Shown: in pieces, positions 9,890 through 21,499 of the stretch
How the letters are laid out: every line of letters begins with the position of its first letter
Position numbering within the stretch: position 1 is the first letter of the stretch
Assembly: GCA_021029095.1 (NCBI GenBank)
Contig: JAJOHG010000091.1
Span: 44,936 to 108,935 of the forward strand
Reading direction: 5' to 3'
Source: Phellopilus nigrolimitatus
Lineage: Eukaryota; Basidiomycota; Agaricomycetes; Hymenochaetales; Hymenochaetaceae
DNA: 64,000 bases
Notes under the pieces: model-generated
Seen by the model: only the letters and a program-made list of their open reading frames with translations
What the model was told of the DNA's origin: nothing
Database searches by the model: none
Position numbers and translations under genes: made by a program

Positions 9890-11759
9890 CTTGCCCTCCG
9901 GCGCCTTGCGTGTGTTGTATTATTCTTATTTTATTCCTCCTTTTTTGTCTCTCTTTTTTTTTTTTGACTTTAATATTTACTATTTTATTTCTCGGCTTCG
10001 CGCTCGAGCACGGGCATGCACAATTTTCTTTCTGTATTCCCTATTTTCGCGCTTCTTTCTTTCTTTCTTTCCTTTTCCGTCTCACATCTAATACGTATCT
10101 TGCCAAACATCATCCAATTCCAAACGACACTGGGACTTGTCTTCCTTCTTCTTCTTGCTTACTCCACGGCCTCTCCCCCCTGCATAATCGTGCATAGCGT
10201 ACAACAACACGGCGTAGTTTTCTATTTTATTATTAGATGGATATACACTCTGCGGAACGAATACTGTCTGTTGTGATTTTCAAGAAAAAAAGCCGGGCTT
10301 TCGCTCGACGGTCTTGTTTCGAGGGCCTCCTGTACGGAATGTTTTCCCTGCATGGACAATGGAGTTGAACAAGTACAGGTGGATGTAGAAAGTCATGGCG
10401 ACATGGACATCCGAAAAAGGAAACACATCTCAGAGCCTCAGAAAGGGCACTTCCTGCTTCAAAATTTGCATGGGAGTACCTTAGAAGTACAGCAAGATGC
10501 GACTATGTGCGTAAATCACAAGTTACAAACAAATCTAATAACAAATTTAGCCCGAGCGACAACTTGCCTATGTACAGGTGGGTGTTGATCGACATGGACA
10601 TCCGAAAAAGGAAATATATTCTTGAACCTGTCTATTGTTTTATTTTTTTTCCGCAGCTTGAGATTGAGGCAAGTCAAATTGCGTGCAGCCAACAAAATGT
10701 TTCTGTTTTGCAAATCAAGTCGAGTTTTGGGCATGAAAGGTAGGATGTGGAGGTTTTGAACGGGTTATCTACGGTGGTGCTGAGACTCTATTTCCGTTTC
10801 CGGATGTCCATGTCGATCAACATCATTTTCTACACCCTGTACGGTATAGCATTTTTCAGCTTATTTCCTTTTTTTGATGTCCATGTCGATCGTCATCCAC
10901 CTGTATGTACTCGTATGCTCGCAAAAGATAACGCGATCCTTTTTGTCAAATTAGTTATCGTTTCGCGCTTGGGCACGCCATACCGCGCGTTTTGCATGTG
11001 CTCAACGGCCGTGCTCAGCTCCGTAGAGGCCGCTCCTCCGCGCGGGCGGTCCTCCTGCAGACTTATCATATCGAATTCGTTGCTTGTGCAGCTACCAAGT
11101 TCGTGTGGGTCTAAGAAAACACAACTAGGGCGCGCTCGCTGTTTAGCTTGTATTATTGAGACGGCGAGGCCAGTCGGGGTTCGTAGGTAGTGCTCGCTTG
11201 GAAGAGAGAAACAGACGAATCCCGTCAAGAATTGATCGTGGACCTTATACATGATAACATCATTTAGCAGATGGTAACCGCACACCGGAAGCAAACAATA
11301 TTGAGCACGGGTGGCGTGATCGGGAAGTGCTCGGCGCCGGCCGTAATCACCGCAAGGGACATGTCGAGACGCGGACGCACGAAACGACTGTACATTGTAC
11401 CTGATTCCTTCAAGTCCGCGTCTCTTCTGGACGTCTGACGAGTCGGACGAGAGCCGCACGCTGTCGCCGAAGTAATAATAAACCGAATTAATAACGGGAT
11501 TGACCAAGCATTTCGAGGCCGCTGACGGCGTCCGATATGGACCGCTTGCCAGGCCGACACGGAGGGCCCCGCTTGCTAATGCGGCGCCAAAACTCGAAAA
11601 TCTCGAATATTCGATGGACGCCCGGCTGCCCAGAGCGGGGCGGGCGTTCCCAGGGTGTGTGGGCACGCGCTGCCGCATGCGGTAAGCACGTAAGCACGCC
11701 CCCGCGCGGATTGGCTGCGCGAGAGACGCGCAGCGCTCGCCCGCGTCGTCTCCAGCGAG
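9890..11759. other. gene-free stretch with T-rich tract and nested inverted repeats
   Basis: 9890-10,120 is pyrimidine/T-rich, probably the 3' UTR of the upstream gene. 10,373-10,910 is a TIR cluster, annotated separately. 10,911-11,759 has no convincing coding frame and leads into the quinone reductase promoter. Confidence 0.5.
10373..10910. mobile_element. cluster of four ~45-50 bp terminal repeats, nested TIR elements
   Basis: Two direct copies (10,373-10,424 and 10,572-10,614) and two inverted copies (10,791-10,842 and 10,863-10,910) share the core GACATGGACATCCGAAAAAG, preceded by TA-CAGG(T)GG. Copy 1 pairs best with copy 3, both having TGTAGAAA next to the CAGG end. Copy 2 pairs with copy 4. 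This suggests two overlapping or nested MITEs of about 470 bp and 340 bp. No coding capacity. Confidence 0.7.
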
Positions 11760-11766
11760 TATAAAA
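11760..11766 (+). promoter_or_regulatory. TATA box of the quinone reductase gene
   Basis: TATAAAA lies 40 bp before the ATG at 11,806, in the context GCGAGTATAAAAGCCCC. The distance implies a very short 5' leader, or use of the internal ATG at 11,923. Confidence 0.6.
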
Positions 11767-11805
11767 GCCCCAGCGCCCGAGCCCACTATCTGCTCCCCCA
11801 GATCT

Positions 11806-12743
11806 ATGTGCTTTCCCTCAAAAAAGGCCAAGGACAACTTCGCAGATAAGCCGCCTGCCGCAGCCCAGCCTCCTCCTCCCGCTACCGCACCCACCACCAC
11901 CGCACCCACCGCCGCTCCAAAGATGGCTCCCCCGAAGGTCGCGATCGTTATCTACACCATGTACGGCCACATCGCCAAGGGTGCGTCGTCCCGCTCGTCT
12001 TCTCTCGTCTCTAGTGTGCGCAACTGACACGTCCCCCTCCCGACGCACAGTGGCAGAGTCCGTCAAGGCCGGCGTCCAGGCCGCGGGCGGCTCGGCGACC
12101 ATCTACCAGTGCGTCCCGCCGCGTCCTGCTCCCTTTTCTTTCCCCCTGATTATGAGCGCTGACGCCCTTTCTCTCTCTCTTCCGCAGAATCGCCGAGACG
12201 CTCTCCGAGGACGTCCTCAAGGCGCTCTACGCGCCCGCCAAGCCCGACTACCCCATCTTCAAGCCGGACGACCTCAAGAACTTCGACGCCTTCCTCTTCG
12301 GCATCCCCACGCGCTACGGCAACTTCCCCGGCCAGTGGAAGGTGCGTGCCTCCCTCCGCCCCCTCCGCGCGCTCGACGAACTAAACTAACCCTCCCCCCA
12401 GGCCTTCTGGGACGCGACGGGCGGCCTGTGGGCCGCGGGCGCGCTCGCGGGCAAGTACGCGGGCGTGTTCGTGAGCACCGCGAGCCCCGGCGGCGGGCAA
12501 GAAACGACGGTGACGAACGCGCTCTCGACGTTCACGCACCACGGCATCGTGTTCGTGCCGCTGGGCTACAAGCACGCGTTCGCGCAGCTCACGAACCTCG
12601 CGGAGGTGCACGGCGGCTCGCCGTGGGGCGCGGGCACGTTCGCCGCGGGCGACGGCTCGCGCCAGCCGAGCGCGCTCGAGCTCGAGGTCGCGGAGATACA
12701 GGGCAAGACGTTTTATCAGACTGTTGCGAAGGTTGCGTTTTGA
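11806..12743 (+). CDS. NAD(P)H:quinone oxidoreductase, WrbA/Pst2 flavodoxin-like family
   Basis: FMN-dependent two-electron reductase of benzoquinones, protective against quinone redox cycling and important in wood-decay fungi. Exons 11,806-11,980, 12,051-12,108, 12,188-12,341 and 12,402-12,743 give 242 residues. The flavodoxin core begins [14 protein letters not shown] (FMN phosphate loop), followed by [11 protein letters not shown] and [12 protein letters not shown] (flavin-binding loops), YKHAF and [11 protein letters not shown], all typical of WrbA-like proteins. The family is normally about 200 residues. Here an extra N-terminus of about 40 residues (MCFPSKKAK, then Pro/Ala/Thr repeats) precedes a second in-frame ATG at 11,923. 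Cys2 could be palmitoylated, anchoring the enzyme (inference). TATA box 40 bp upstream. Confidence 0.88.
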
Positions 12744-14081
12744 GCGCGTGCGTGTGATGCGCCCTTTTTTGTTTCTTGTGTGTTGTTAAGTATTAGCGCT
12801 TGTTGTATGTTCGGAATGCGGAATGGACAGTGACCGGAGAGGAATTTTTTTCATCCATACATACGTACATACGTACATCCCGATCGTCAACTTTAGACAC
12901 AACGTGTTTGGACAAAGAAACTGTTGTTGCGACACGTTCTGAACATACTTGGTTGTATGCGCATTAAAGACCCTCGCGTCTTCGCGACTCTGCTAGGCTG
13001 TTTCTGCAAGACTGTCGCGACAAGGCCCCGCGCGCTCGCGAAGGGCACCCTCGCAAACGCTTCTCGCATTCGCCGTGAGGTGCGTGCGTGCGAGATCATC
13101 CGTCCATATCCACATCCATATCCATACCCTGCTTATAACGCTTCCCGAGCGCGGACGAGACGTCTGCTGACCCCCCGCGATAATAGCGCGCGCGCTAAAT
13201 ACTAAGAATACGGCGAGCGGCCGTCTTAAGATGTGTTGTAGAACGCGCGCGTGGGGCGACGGGCGCGCGGGATTGGACGGTTGGACGCGGACGCGGACGA
13301 AGGGCGGGGCGTGCTGGGCGCTGATCGCGGGGGTGATAGATTGCGTTGCATATATATATATATATGCATGCAGAGCACGAGAGGGGAAGGGCGCCTAGAA
13401 GAAGACGGTTTTTGAGTGATGAGATGGTAATAGAATGGATGTCCGGCTGCAAGATACTGTAGGGCCAGCACGCGAAGCCACATGTATACGCACGCGCCGC
13501 CCGCCGGGCGCGCTTTGGGCTGCGAGGGCGGGGGGCCGGGCTCTCGCTCTGTTGTTTACCTTGGGGCCCAGACAGACAGAAAGGGACGAGCGCCCGGGGA
13601 GGGTGGGAGAGAGAGAGAGAGAATATACATGTAGACGCCTCGGGACCGGGGACGAGGCACTGATGGGTAGGGCTTTGTACGGGGAAGGCGGAGGGAGAAG
13701 GGCAGCTGGATCTATGTACATGCAGAATGATGTAAGCATAGCTGTATGTAGGTGATGAGCCACAGAGCGCTCAATTGCCGGTCCACAAAGTCCTTCATAT
13801 CGGCTATTTGAGCTGTGCCGACGCTTTCGGCCCATTTCAAAAGGTACTTTTCTTATGCTTCTCTTTGAGGATTTACTGAAAGGGCCATCCATCATCGCCG
13901 GTGCGGGATCGTTTATTTGTATGCACTGTCCGCGTTCCCCAGGCACGAGCGAAGCAGCGTGGACGCGTCCCTGGCGCTCAAGAGCAGAGCTCGACTGCGA
14001 TACCTACGTTTACTCGGTTCCTAATCTGTAGAATCGCCAGCGGCTTATGTTGCCAGACAGATCGTTAGCTTAACACAGTTA
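12744..14081. other. gene-free stretch
   Basis: Contains simple repeats: TACA/CGTACATA near 12,855-12,880, CCATATCCA near 13,100-13,125, (TA)n near 13,349-13,364 and (GA)n near 13,610-13,621. Short frames on both strands lack splice-consistent coding signs. Confidence 0.45.
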
Positions 14082-14574
14082 CAGGCTTTCCGGAAAACCT
14101 TGTCAGTACGCACTTTTTTTTCAACTTTTGTACCGTATCCCGATTTGGTAGTAATTACTCAAAATGGTAGTAGTTAATTGGTAGTAATTTCTTAATCCGG
14201 TTGCAGCCATACGCGGGTGATCGGCGCGATGGTCACAACAAGTCCGAGGTGCGAAAGTTTTCAGTAATACATGTACTCATGCCCCTCTGAAAGATCAGCG
14301 AAGACATAGAAAATGCGGCATACAAATATATGGTAAATTCCATGCTTCCGATGACATTTGGGAACTATTTGACTTCTTGAAAGACTGGAGGAACTGAAAG
14401 TGCAATGGCGACGTCACGTTTGACCGCGCGCCGATCACCCGCGTATGGCTGCAACCGGATTAAGAAATTACTACCAATTAACTACTACCATTTTGAGTAA
14501 TTACTACCAAATCGGGATACGGTACAAAAGTTGAAAAAAAAAGTGCGTACTGACAAGGTTTTCCGGAAAGCCTG
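14082..14574. mobile_element. 493-bp MITE with near-perfect ~146-bp inverted repeats
   Basis: The left end CAGGCTTTCCGGAAAACCTT and the right end are reverse complements over about 146 bp, apart from one base in a poly-T run. The ends are flanked by TA (14,080-14,081 and 14,575-14,576). Subterminal tandem motifs of the type GGTAGTAATT/ATTACTCAAAATGG are present. The near-identity of the arms implies recent insertion or a fold-back structure. The ends resemble the element at 41,956. Confidence 0.88.
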
Positions 14575-14731
14575 TAAGGCGGCTCTGTGTGTCGAGGCCT
14601 GAATTTCAGCACAAGAAACGACCTCGATGCTTTTAGACCTCCCTTTTTTTTCCCATTCGCTTTCTGTGTTCGCACCTCTCCCTATATCATACGACATCTA
14701 CACATATAACTAATATTCATGTTACATACCG

Positions 14732-14818
14732 GTTTGTGTATTTCTAACCTCTTATAATGCAATGCTTGCAAATACCATTCCACCGAACTCTATGCATTAG
14801 CAGAAGTTCGACTGCACT
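14732..14818. mobile_element. diverged terminal fragment of the 24.9-kb TIR family
   Basis: GTTTGTGTATTTCT, TTCCACCGAACTCTATGCA and GAAGTTCGACTG closely follow the right end of the element at 24,918-25,625 (GTTTGTGGGTTTCT, TTCCACCGAACCCTATGCA, GAAGTTTGACTG). It lies at the inner boundary of the right duplication arm, just beyond the B2 3' flank. No partner end was found. Confidence 0.6.
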
Positions 14819-14880
14819 TAACGCTACATTAAATATTGAAGTCGCTGTGTACGTGTGCTAATCGAGGCATTAAGATGGGC

Positions 14881-17697
14881 TCATTGACTCCCATGTCTCT
14901 CGCTCTCTGGATCAAACACTCCACCACCCCGCGCGTAAAGTCGCTCCGCCTCCTCCCTGTCAAGCAAATGAAGGGTGGTCTTCCCTACTCTCCAATGGCA
15001 CTGGCCAGTGACATCGATCCCTCCCACAGCCCGCGTCCGCGCCTCGGTCTCGCCGCTCGTGTCGTACCGCAGCACAAGCACCCAGAAATGCTCGGTCGTG
15101 TACACGGCGCCAGCTTCATCCTCGTACACGACGCTCTGCGCGCCCTCGACGACCGTCGTCCACACGCTGAGCACGTGGCCGTCGCCCTGCGCGTTCGCAG
15201 GGTAAACGCTGGCGACGTATTCGCGCTCGCCTGCGTCGTTGATCCCGGCCAGCACGGGGAGATGGCCTGCGGCGCGGAAGGCGGTCCCCGCAGGCACTTC
15301 AAGGATCATGAGTTGCTGGCCGGAGCAGCAAAATACGACATTGAGGCGGGCTGCCGCTGCTAAATCAGGCGGGTCCTCCCAAATTCCATCTCTTAAACAA
15401 ATTTTGCACGGATTCTCGCTTCGGTAATGATCCTTATTGGACGATGTAAAGTCAGGAAGAGTCTAAGGAGAAGGGCGAACGCTGAAACGCACAACCCGAA
15501 GGTGAGATCGTCCATCTTTTGCTCTATGACGATAGATATATTCAGTTTTGAAAGGCCCTCTAGAGAGGCCCTCTTCGTCGATTTCGAGATTATGTGTCCT
15601 TACGATCATGTCGTAATGATCGAGAGCAAGATGCAGCGCCGAGTTTGAGTTTTCTGAGAGCAAATCCAGAAGTGCTTTGAATGCGGCCCTTCTGCAGTAG
15701 CGGTCCAGCCCGAAAACGAACTTTATGCGGAGGAGAGCCAGAGACACGATGTCTGGATCCGGGCTGTTCGAATGCGTATACAAGTTAGATTAGTTGCGTT
15801 CCCAGTAGTGCGATTAAATGCGAGGGAGACTGACTTTATCAGGAACTCAGCAAGTCTGCGGCACAGATTTTGCAGTGCAGACTCGTTTGGCACGGCTCTT
15901 ATTTGGAGATACAAGCTTCCGCCAGATGGGATATACCTAGCGACCCGTTCCCAGAGAATTTCGGAGGCCACTACGTCCGGGCCATTCGATAGATTCCGCC
16001 ACAAAACATTGAGTGCAGGATGTGGATATGTGCGGACAAGCGTATTGAGGTTATCGAATCCGATGCTGTGTTGACCAACTGTTCGCGGCGATGTATCGTG
16101 AACACTCAATACAAGGCTTGGAAAGAGCGTCGCAGTCACTAATATACGCTGCGAGAGAATGACATTGTCAGGGAATTCAGCCATATCACTCAGGCGCTCC
16201 CGAGCTATGAGGACGTGTGTCGGATGCCTCGCATCTAGCAATGCATTGACATCTGTTGATATGTTCAAGAACTCGACGGATCTTGGGAAACGGTGTGCGT
16301 TCCTGCATTAAATCATGTTAATGAACCTTGCTGAAGGACAGATAAAGATAACCTACATCAAAATGACAACCATCATCTTTTTCCACAGGAGAGCATTATG
16401 ATCTGACGCGCATCCTCTCTCGAAGACGAATGACATGTAATTTTTGTACGCCCGTGCAAAGATGTCGTCGACGCATTCCCACTCAACGATGTGCGGAAGC
16501 GAGTATACCAGATCCGCCAAGGCGGACAGACACTCGGTATAGATGTCGAATTGAGGCGACAAAGCAAATGGTTTTCGCTGGATCAATATATGTTCGATGT
16601 AGCGCAGAGCCAAAAAGGACAGTTCTGGATCGCTATAAGCATATTCGACATTGATAAACAATCGATCAGGCTTGAACGCATACTGCGGTGCTAAGAATTG
16701 CTACCATACCTCAAGAACTTCATTAGCGCGCGGACGAGCGTGGCTAATGACTCGTCGCTGGAGCGGGTGATTAAGCGTAAGTTTCTGTGTGAGACGCTGT
16801 TCACTTCGTTGGTTGATAGACAGATGATGGCTTTGCGGCAATGCTGAATGGCCCAGTCGCTGTCCGTGCCATTCATCTTCAGCTCGCGTTTTCTGACCTC
16901 GGTCAAAAGCTTCGAGGCACCAAGAGCGTTGAAGAGAGTGTATAGATATCGATCATTTATGGCAAGCTTAGTGATGTGCTCCATGGCACAAATATGAGTT
17001 GAACGGGAGGGATACCTGAGAAAACATCAGGCTTCTGACATAGCTCCACAGTTCATTGCATGATCTCTTACTGTGCATAACGAAGTAATTGACGACACTC
17101 TTTGAAGAGGATCTCTTCATGCGGTAGCAAGCGCGATTTCCTCTTTGCACCCGCCGTGACCTGGAGGAACATCAGTACCTCGTCTTGATACGGCTCGCCT
17201 AGGAGGACAGATTTAATCCGAGCGGCACAGGCATCCGGGCCTCGTCCGGCCTCGTTGGCGATTCTATTCAGTCGAGACTCGAGTAGATGACCGCCCGCGC
17301 TGTACAGATTTCCCAGGAGCCGCCCGGCGCCCGGCAAGTTCGTCGCCGTCTCGTCCGAGGAAACAGTGGAGAATGTGAACGAAGCACGCCAGATGGATGA
17401 GCTAGAAGTTGAAGACGAGTTCGATGAAGTTGTCGACGATGATCCCCGATGGGGCCGTGAGCCAGTCGGAGTCATTTCTATGTTCTCTCCAGACAACCTG
17501 CTCCTTCGACGGCTGGCTCTTTCCGCCAGCGAATTAAGTCTAGTTTCTATTCCATGCCCTATATGACCATAGAGGCGTCCAAGAAGTCTTCCAGGTCCCA
17601 CAAGATCAGAGGCGGTAGCATCTGTGGATGGCTCCGAGAGACTGTGAGTATCTTCCGTTAGGTTAACACTAGAAGGACTCGTAGGGAGAGGAGGCAT
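14881..17697 (-). CDS. Family B protein B2 (unknown function)
   Basis: Intact inverted paralogue of B1. Exons 17,697-17,072, 17,015-16,710, 16,632-16,357, 16,302-15,835, 15,763-15,493 and 15,432-14,881 join in phase to 832 residues. The first five exons have exactly the same lengths as in B1; the last is 12 nt longer, with a different C-terminal tail. The double GxGRLLGxLY module, helical middle and beta-rich C-terminal domain are all preserved. Differences are scattered (for example LVINDRY/LAINDRY, LVRSLMK/LVRALMK), with no stops or frameshifts. This argues that B2 has been kept under selection or is young. Exon 4 uses a GTCAGT donor where B1 uses GTAAGT. Confidence 0.78.
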
Positions 17698-18383
17698 AGT
17701 ACACAGTCAAGGATGGATGCGGATGGACGGGACGATATTGATGTTCACTGATGAACCTTCAAGTACCACCGTGGCAACAAGCGCTAGCATCGCATTCCTG
17801 CGCAAACCGTGCCTCCTTTTCTACAAGATTAAAGCGCCTGTCTTCGTTTTATACATATATCTGTATCTCACAGTGGACTGTGTAATATACTTACAATGGT
17901 CCACTGCCATCAGTCGACCATGCCTAGAAGCGGGATTAATAAGCGGTGTATGGCACATAGTTGCATGCCATTCGGCTCTTTAGTCCGTAAGGTCCGAACT
18001 TAAGTATGAATTAAAGTGGGCGTCACAGATCTTAGCCAAAGAAATTTTTCAAAAAAAGCCTGGTATGCAAGAGCAGGAGATTGAAAACAACTGTGTAAGT
18101 ACATGTATATGTACTTGGCGGGATTTTGTGCCAGACAACAAGCCGCGTCGGCGCTTATCTAAGGTATTTAGGGCCAGCCTTTAGGCGGGTTAGGTCGCAA
18201 CTTTTTCTTGGAGACAGCACGACTTGCCGACTTGCTTCGCTACTTCAAGTCGTTCTCCGAGTGCGCGTTCAAAACACGGAGACGGTGTCTACACTCTTTT
18301 GAAAGTAGAAAAGTAACCGGAGAAAGTAGCGTCAATGGAGGTGAGCGAAAACAAGCTCGAGCAGCGAAAACAGCTGACCGGGG
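17698..18383. promoter_or_regulatory. divergent B2/mL44-pseudogene promoter region
   Basis: Inverted copy of 3677-4392 with small indels. It should still drive B2. No gene within. Confidence 0.5.
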
Positions 18384-19020
18384 GTGTCGGTAGCCATAGC
18401 ATCGCGGAGGTATGCGGCGTCAGCAGCTGCAAGACGGCCTGCGAGCCCGCAGCCTCAATCTGAATATCTCGACGACGAGGAATTCAATGGTGGAGGCTCA
18501 CGATCGGGTTATGGTCGCAGTAGAAGTGACGAGGGACGACCAGCTAGCGTACTGTACCCCAAAGCACGACCTAAAGCCAACCCGGAACCGCTCATCGAGC
18601 ATCTGCATCGTTTATTTCCTCCGTTGGAGTTCCCGACGACAGTTGCGAGCCAAATGCTTACGCACATCAGTGCACAAGAGGCATGGGCAGGACATAACGG
18701 CCGACTTTCCTTCGTCGGTGCGTTCACATTACACGTTACTCCAAGTCTCCAAGTGCACTCGTAACTGACAATCTTTTTTGCTTTTCTTTTGCTTTATTCT
18801 TCCTGGTATCAATGATCGCTTATTTTTGCTCAGGCCGCCGGGTTCTTCATTCATATCTTCTCTTATTCCTTCACTCCGCTTCTCTCCAGCTGTCAAAGGC
18901 CTCCCCTTCGTCTTTCAATCCCAACACGGTTTTTGATTTCGATCTTATAGCTTACCGTGCACTGCACACCGCCCTGCTTGGTGAACATGTCGGTGCCTAG
19001 TGAGACCTAGCTCGTGTGTA
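18384..19020 (+). pseudogene. mL44-like pseudogene (3'-deleted copy)
   Basis: Exon 1 (18,384-18,717) is open and has the same length as in the intact copy. The intron is kept. Exon 2 starts at 18,834 and reads into TAG at 18,998-19,000, where the intact gene has CAG; a TGG-to-TGA change follows two codons later. Homology stops near 19,018, where about 735 bp including the rest of exon 2 and all of exon 3 are absent. The product would lack the second half of the RNase III-like domain and the C-terminal segment, so function is unlikely. Confidence 0.85.
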
Positions 19021-19381
19021 CCCCGGAAGATTATCTATCAGACGTTCGAGCCTTGATTTCGAGCATCGCATTCAATTAATTGCGCAAAAGCATCTATGTT
19101 TGGTATAATAGTCGTTGAGCAACTTGGGTTTTACTTGTCAGTTATTCTTTCCCCTCGCATTACCTAGCGAACTGCGATTTCCGCCCGTGAGACGACCGCT
19201 TCCTAATCTGCTTTTTGATTGTGCATGAGAGCGATTTAGTCGTCTCGTCGTAAAACAATATCGAGTTGTCCGCGGAAAGACCGCTCACTGATGGGGTACG
19301 CGTTTATTATGTAACAAATACTGTATTTAAGGATGTCCACGCGGTTACCGTCCAACTTGCTGTAACCATCACATCGCCGCA
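19021..19381. other. duplication edge and carboxypeptidase promoter
   Basis: 19,025-19,135 is the outer flank of the duplication. 19,136-19,381 is upstream DNA of the carboxypeptidase gene, with a TATA-like TATTTAAGG at about 19,323 (about 60 bp before the ATG). Confidence 0.45.
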
Positions 19382-21499
19382 ATGAAGCTCTCCGGTGCGC
19401 TGCTGGCATCGTTGCTCGTCGCGAGCTCGGCGGGTGCTATTCCCGTCGACGAACTCGAGCTGCAGACAATATTCAGTGACTTGGACCTTACCAGCTACTC
19501 TGACGCCGTACACGGTCTCTTTGGCGATGTGGCGCAGGACATGAAGGGCGCGGTCGACGAGTCGCGCAAGCTTGTCTTGGATGGCGCGAAGAAGTTTGCT
19601 GGCCAGGCTGAGCAAGTCATTGAACGCCATTTCAAGGACGGCATGGTCCGCAACTTTATAAAGCAGCACGGGATTACATGTGAGCGCACCGGTTTCTTTA
19701 ATGGTGATAGCGCGTCTGACCTCGGCAATGAAGATGAGCTCCTGCAGAATCAGAAATTCGACGACTATCAGATGCGGGTCACAGAACCTAAGTTGTGTGA
19801 TCCTGGAGTCCAGCAATATTCCGGATACTTGGATATCTCGGACGGGAAGCATCTCTTCTTCTGGTGAGTAATATTCAGCGATATTCATTAATACGCTATC
19901 TCATCTAAGTTTTAAGGTTCTTTGAGTCGAGAACTGCTCCTGAAGATGCTCCGCTCATCTTGTGGCTTAACGGAGGGCCTGGCTGTAGCTCTTCGACAGG
20001 CCTGCTCTTCGAGCTCGGACCCTGTAGCATTGCCAACGACGGCAATAATGTTACTTACAACCCGCATAGCTGGAACTCGAACGCGAACATCATCTTCCTC
20101 GACCAGCCCGTCAACGTAGGGTTCTCATACTCCTCCGACGGCTCATCGGTGAACACAAGCCCCGTTGCGGGCGAAGACGTGTACGCGTTCCTCGAGCTCT
20201 TCCTCACGCGCTACCCCAAGTACGCAGCGGCGCCCTTCCACATCGCCGCGGAGAGCTACGGCGGGACGTATGTGCCGAACTTCGCGAACACGATCTACAA
20301 GAAGAACAAGGAGCTGGCGCTCGCGCCGCAGAGCGGCGTCGTCAACATCAACCTGGCCTCAGTGATGGTCGGCAACGGGATCACGAACCCGTACATCCAG
20401 GACGCGACGATCCCTGAATTTGCATGCGACGGCCCGTACCCAATCTATGACGACCCTAATGGGCCTGAATGCACCGCGCTCAGAGGGAAAGTGCCCACAT
20501 GCCAACGTCTCATACAGGCGTGCTATAACTATAATTCGCGCCTCGCTTGCGTCCCTGCTGCGCTGTACTGCAATAGCCAGTTGTATGGGCCCATCCAGCG
20601 TCAGTATTCTTGCCCTTTACATCTCAAGGATGACAGTCTGATTTTATTTTTTTTGAATCGCAGAGAGCGGGCGTAACCCCTACGACGTGCGCAAGACATG
20701 CGACCCTGCCAAGGACACGTCGCTCTGCTACCGCCAGATGGGCTGGATCGAGACCTGGATGAACGAGGAGTCGAACAAGAAGGCGGTGGGCGCGGACCCG
20801 ACGATCGACTTCTCGTCGTGCAATATGCAGGTCAACCAGGCGTTCATGATGCAAGGCGATGGCATGCACAACTCCGCGCCGTTGCTTACGGATCTCGTCA
20901 ATGACGGCATCCGCCTCCTTATCTATGCTGGCAATGCGGACTACATGGTAAGTGTCCTAGTCTCTTTTGTTTCGTAAGGCATTTTGTTACTCAACTGACC
21001 TTGGTATCCGGTCCGACGAAAATAGTGCAACTTCATCGTACGTCATTTTCTTTGTATGTATCGTCTGGAAACCCATTGCTCACAAGCAGCGTTTAGGGAA
21101 ACGAAGCTTGGGTCGCCGCGCTTGACACCAATTTCCGCGAGGAGTTCACAGCAGCTGAGGCGCTCCCGTGGGTGACGCTCGCCTCCGGCAAGATCGCTGG
21201 CTCCGTGCGCACCGCGGGCGCGAACGAGTTCACCGCTGGAAATGTTACGTTTGTCACCGTCCACGAGGCCGGGTACGTATAGTGTTACTTCCTCGTATTA
21301 TGAACCGATTCGTTGACGCCGGATGCACTCGCAGACACATGGTGCCGTATGATCAGCCCGAGGCAGCGCTGGTGTGTTGTTCTCCGTACAATGATTGTGA
21401 TATTATCTCCTTATGTTTCCCCCTTTTTTTTTTACTTTCCAGGACCTCCTCACGAGGTGGATCTACGACGTTCCACTGGCAGACGCGAAGCGAAGCTAG
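19382..21499 (+). CDS. Serine carboxypeptidase, S10 family (carboxypeptidase Y-like)
   Basis: Removes C-terminal residues from peptides; probably vacuolar or secreted. Seven exons, 19,382-19,863, 19,917-20,599, 20,664-20,947, 21,026-21,037, 21,097-21,272, 21,335-21,371 and 21,443-21,499, give 576 residues. A signal peptide (MKLSGALLASLLVASSAGA) leads a propeptide of about 130 residues. The mature core contains WLNGGPGCSS, the nucleophile in HIAAESYGGTYVPNF, the Asp in YAGNADYMCN and the His in HEAGHMVPYDQP, so the catalytic triad is complete. A CNxxGNEAW segment typical of the family is encoded across a 12-nt microexon (21,026-21,037, residues CNFI). Cysteines in the insert (CDGPYPIYDD...CTAL...CQRL) fit CPY-type disulfides. 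Confidence 0.93.

Larger units (their letters stand above)
14780..19135. repeat. right arm of the large inverted duplication
   Basis: Inverted counterpart of 2200-7297. It holds B2 (intact), the shared promoter and the 5' part of mL44. A deletion corresponding to left coordinates about 2313-3048 removes the C-terminal half of mL44 and joins its exon 2 to the outer flank near 19,018-19,025. Similarity fades beyond about 19,135. Confidence 0.9.
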
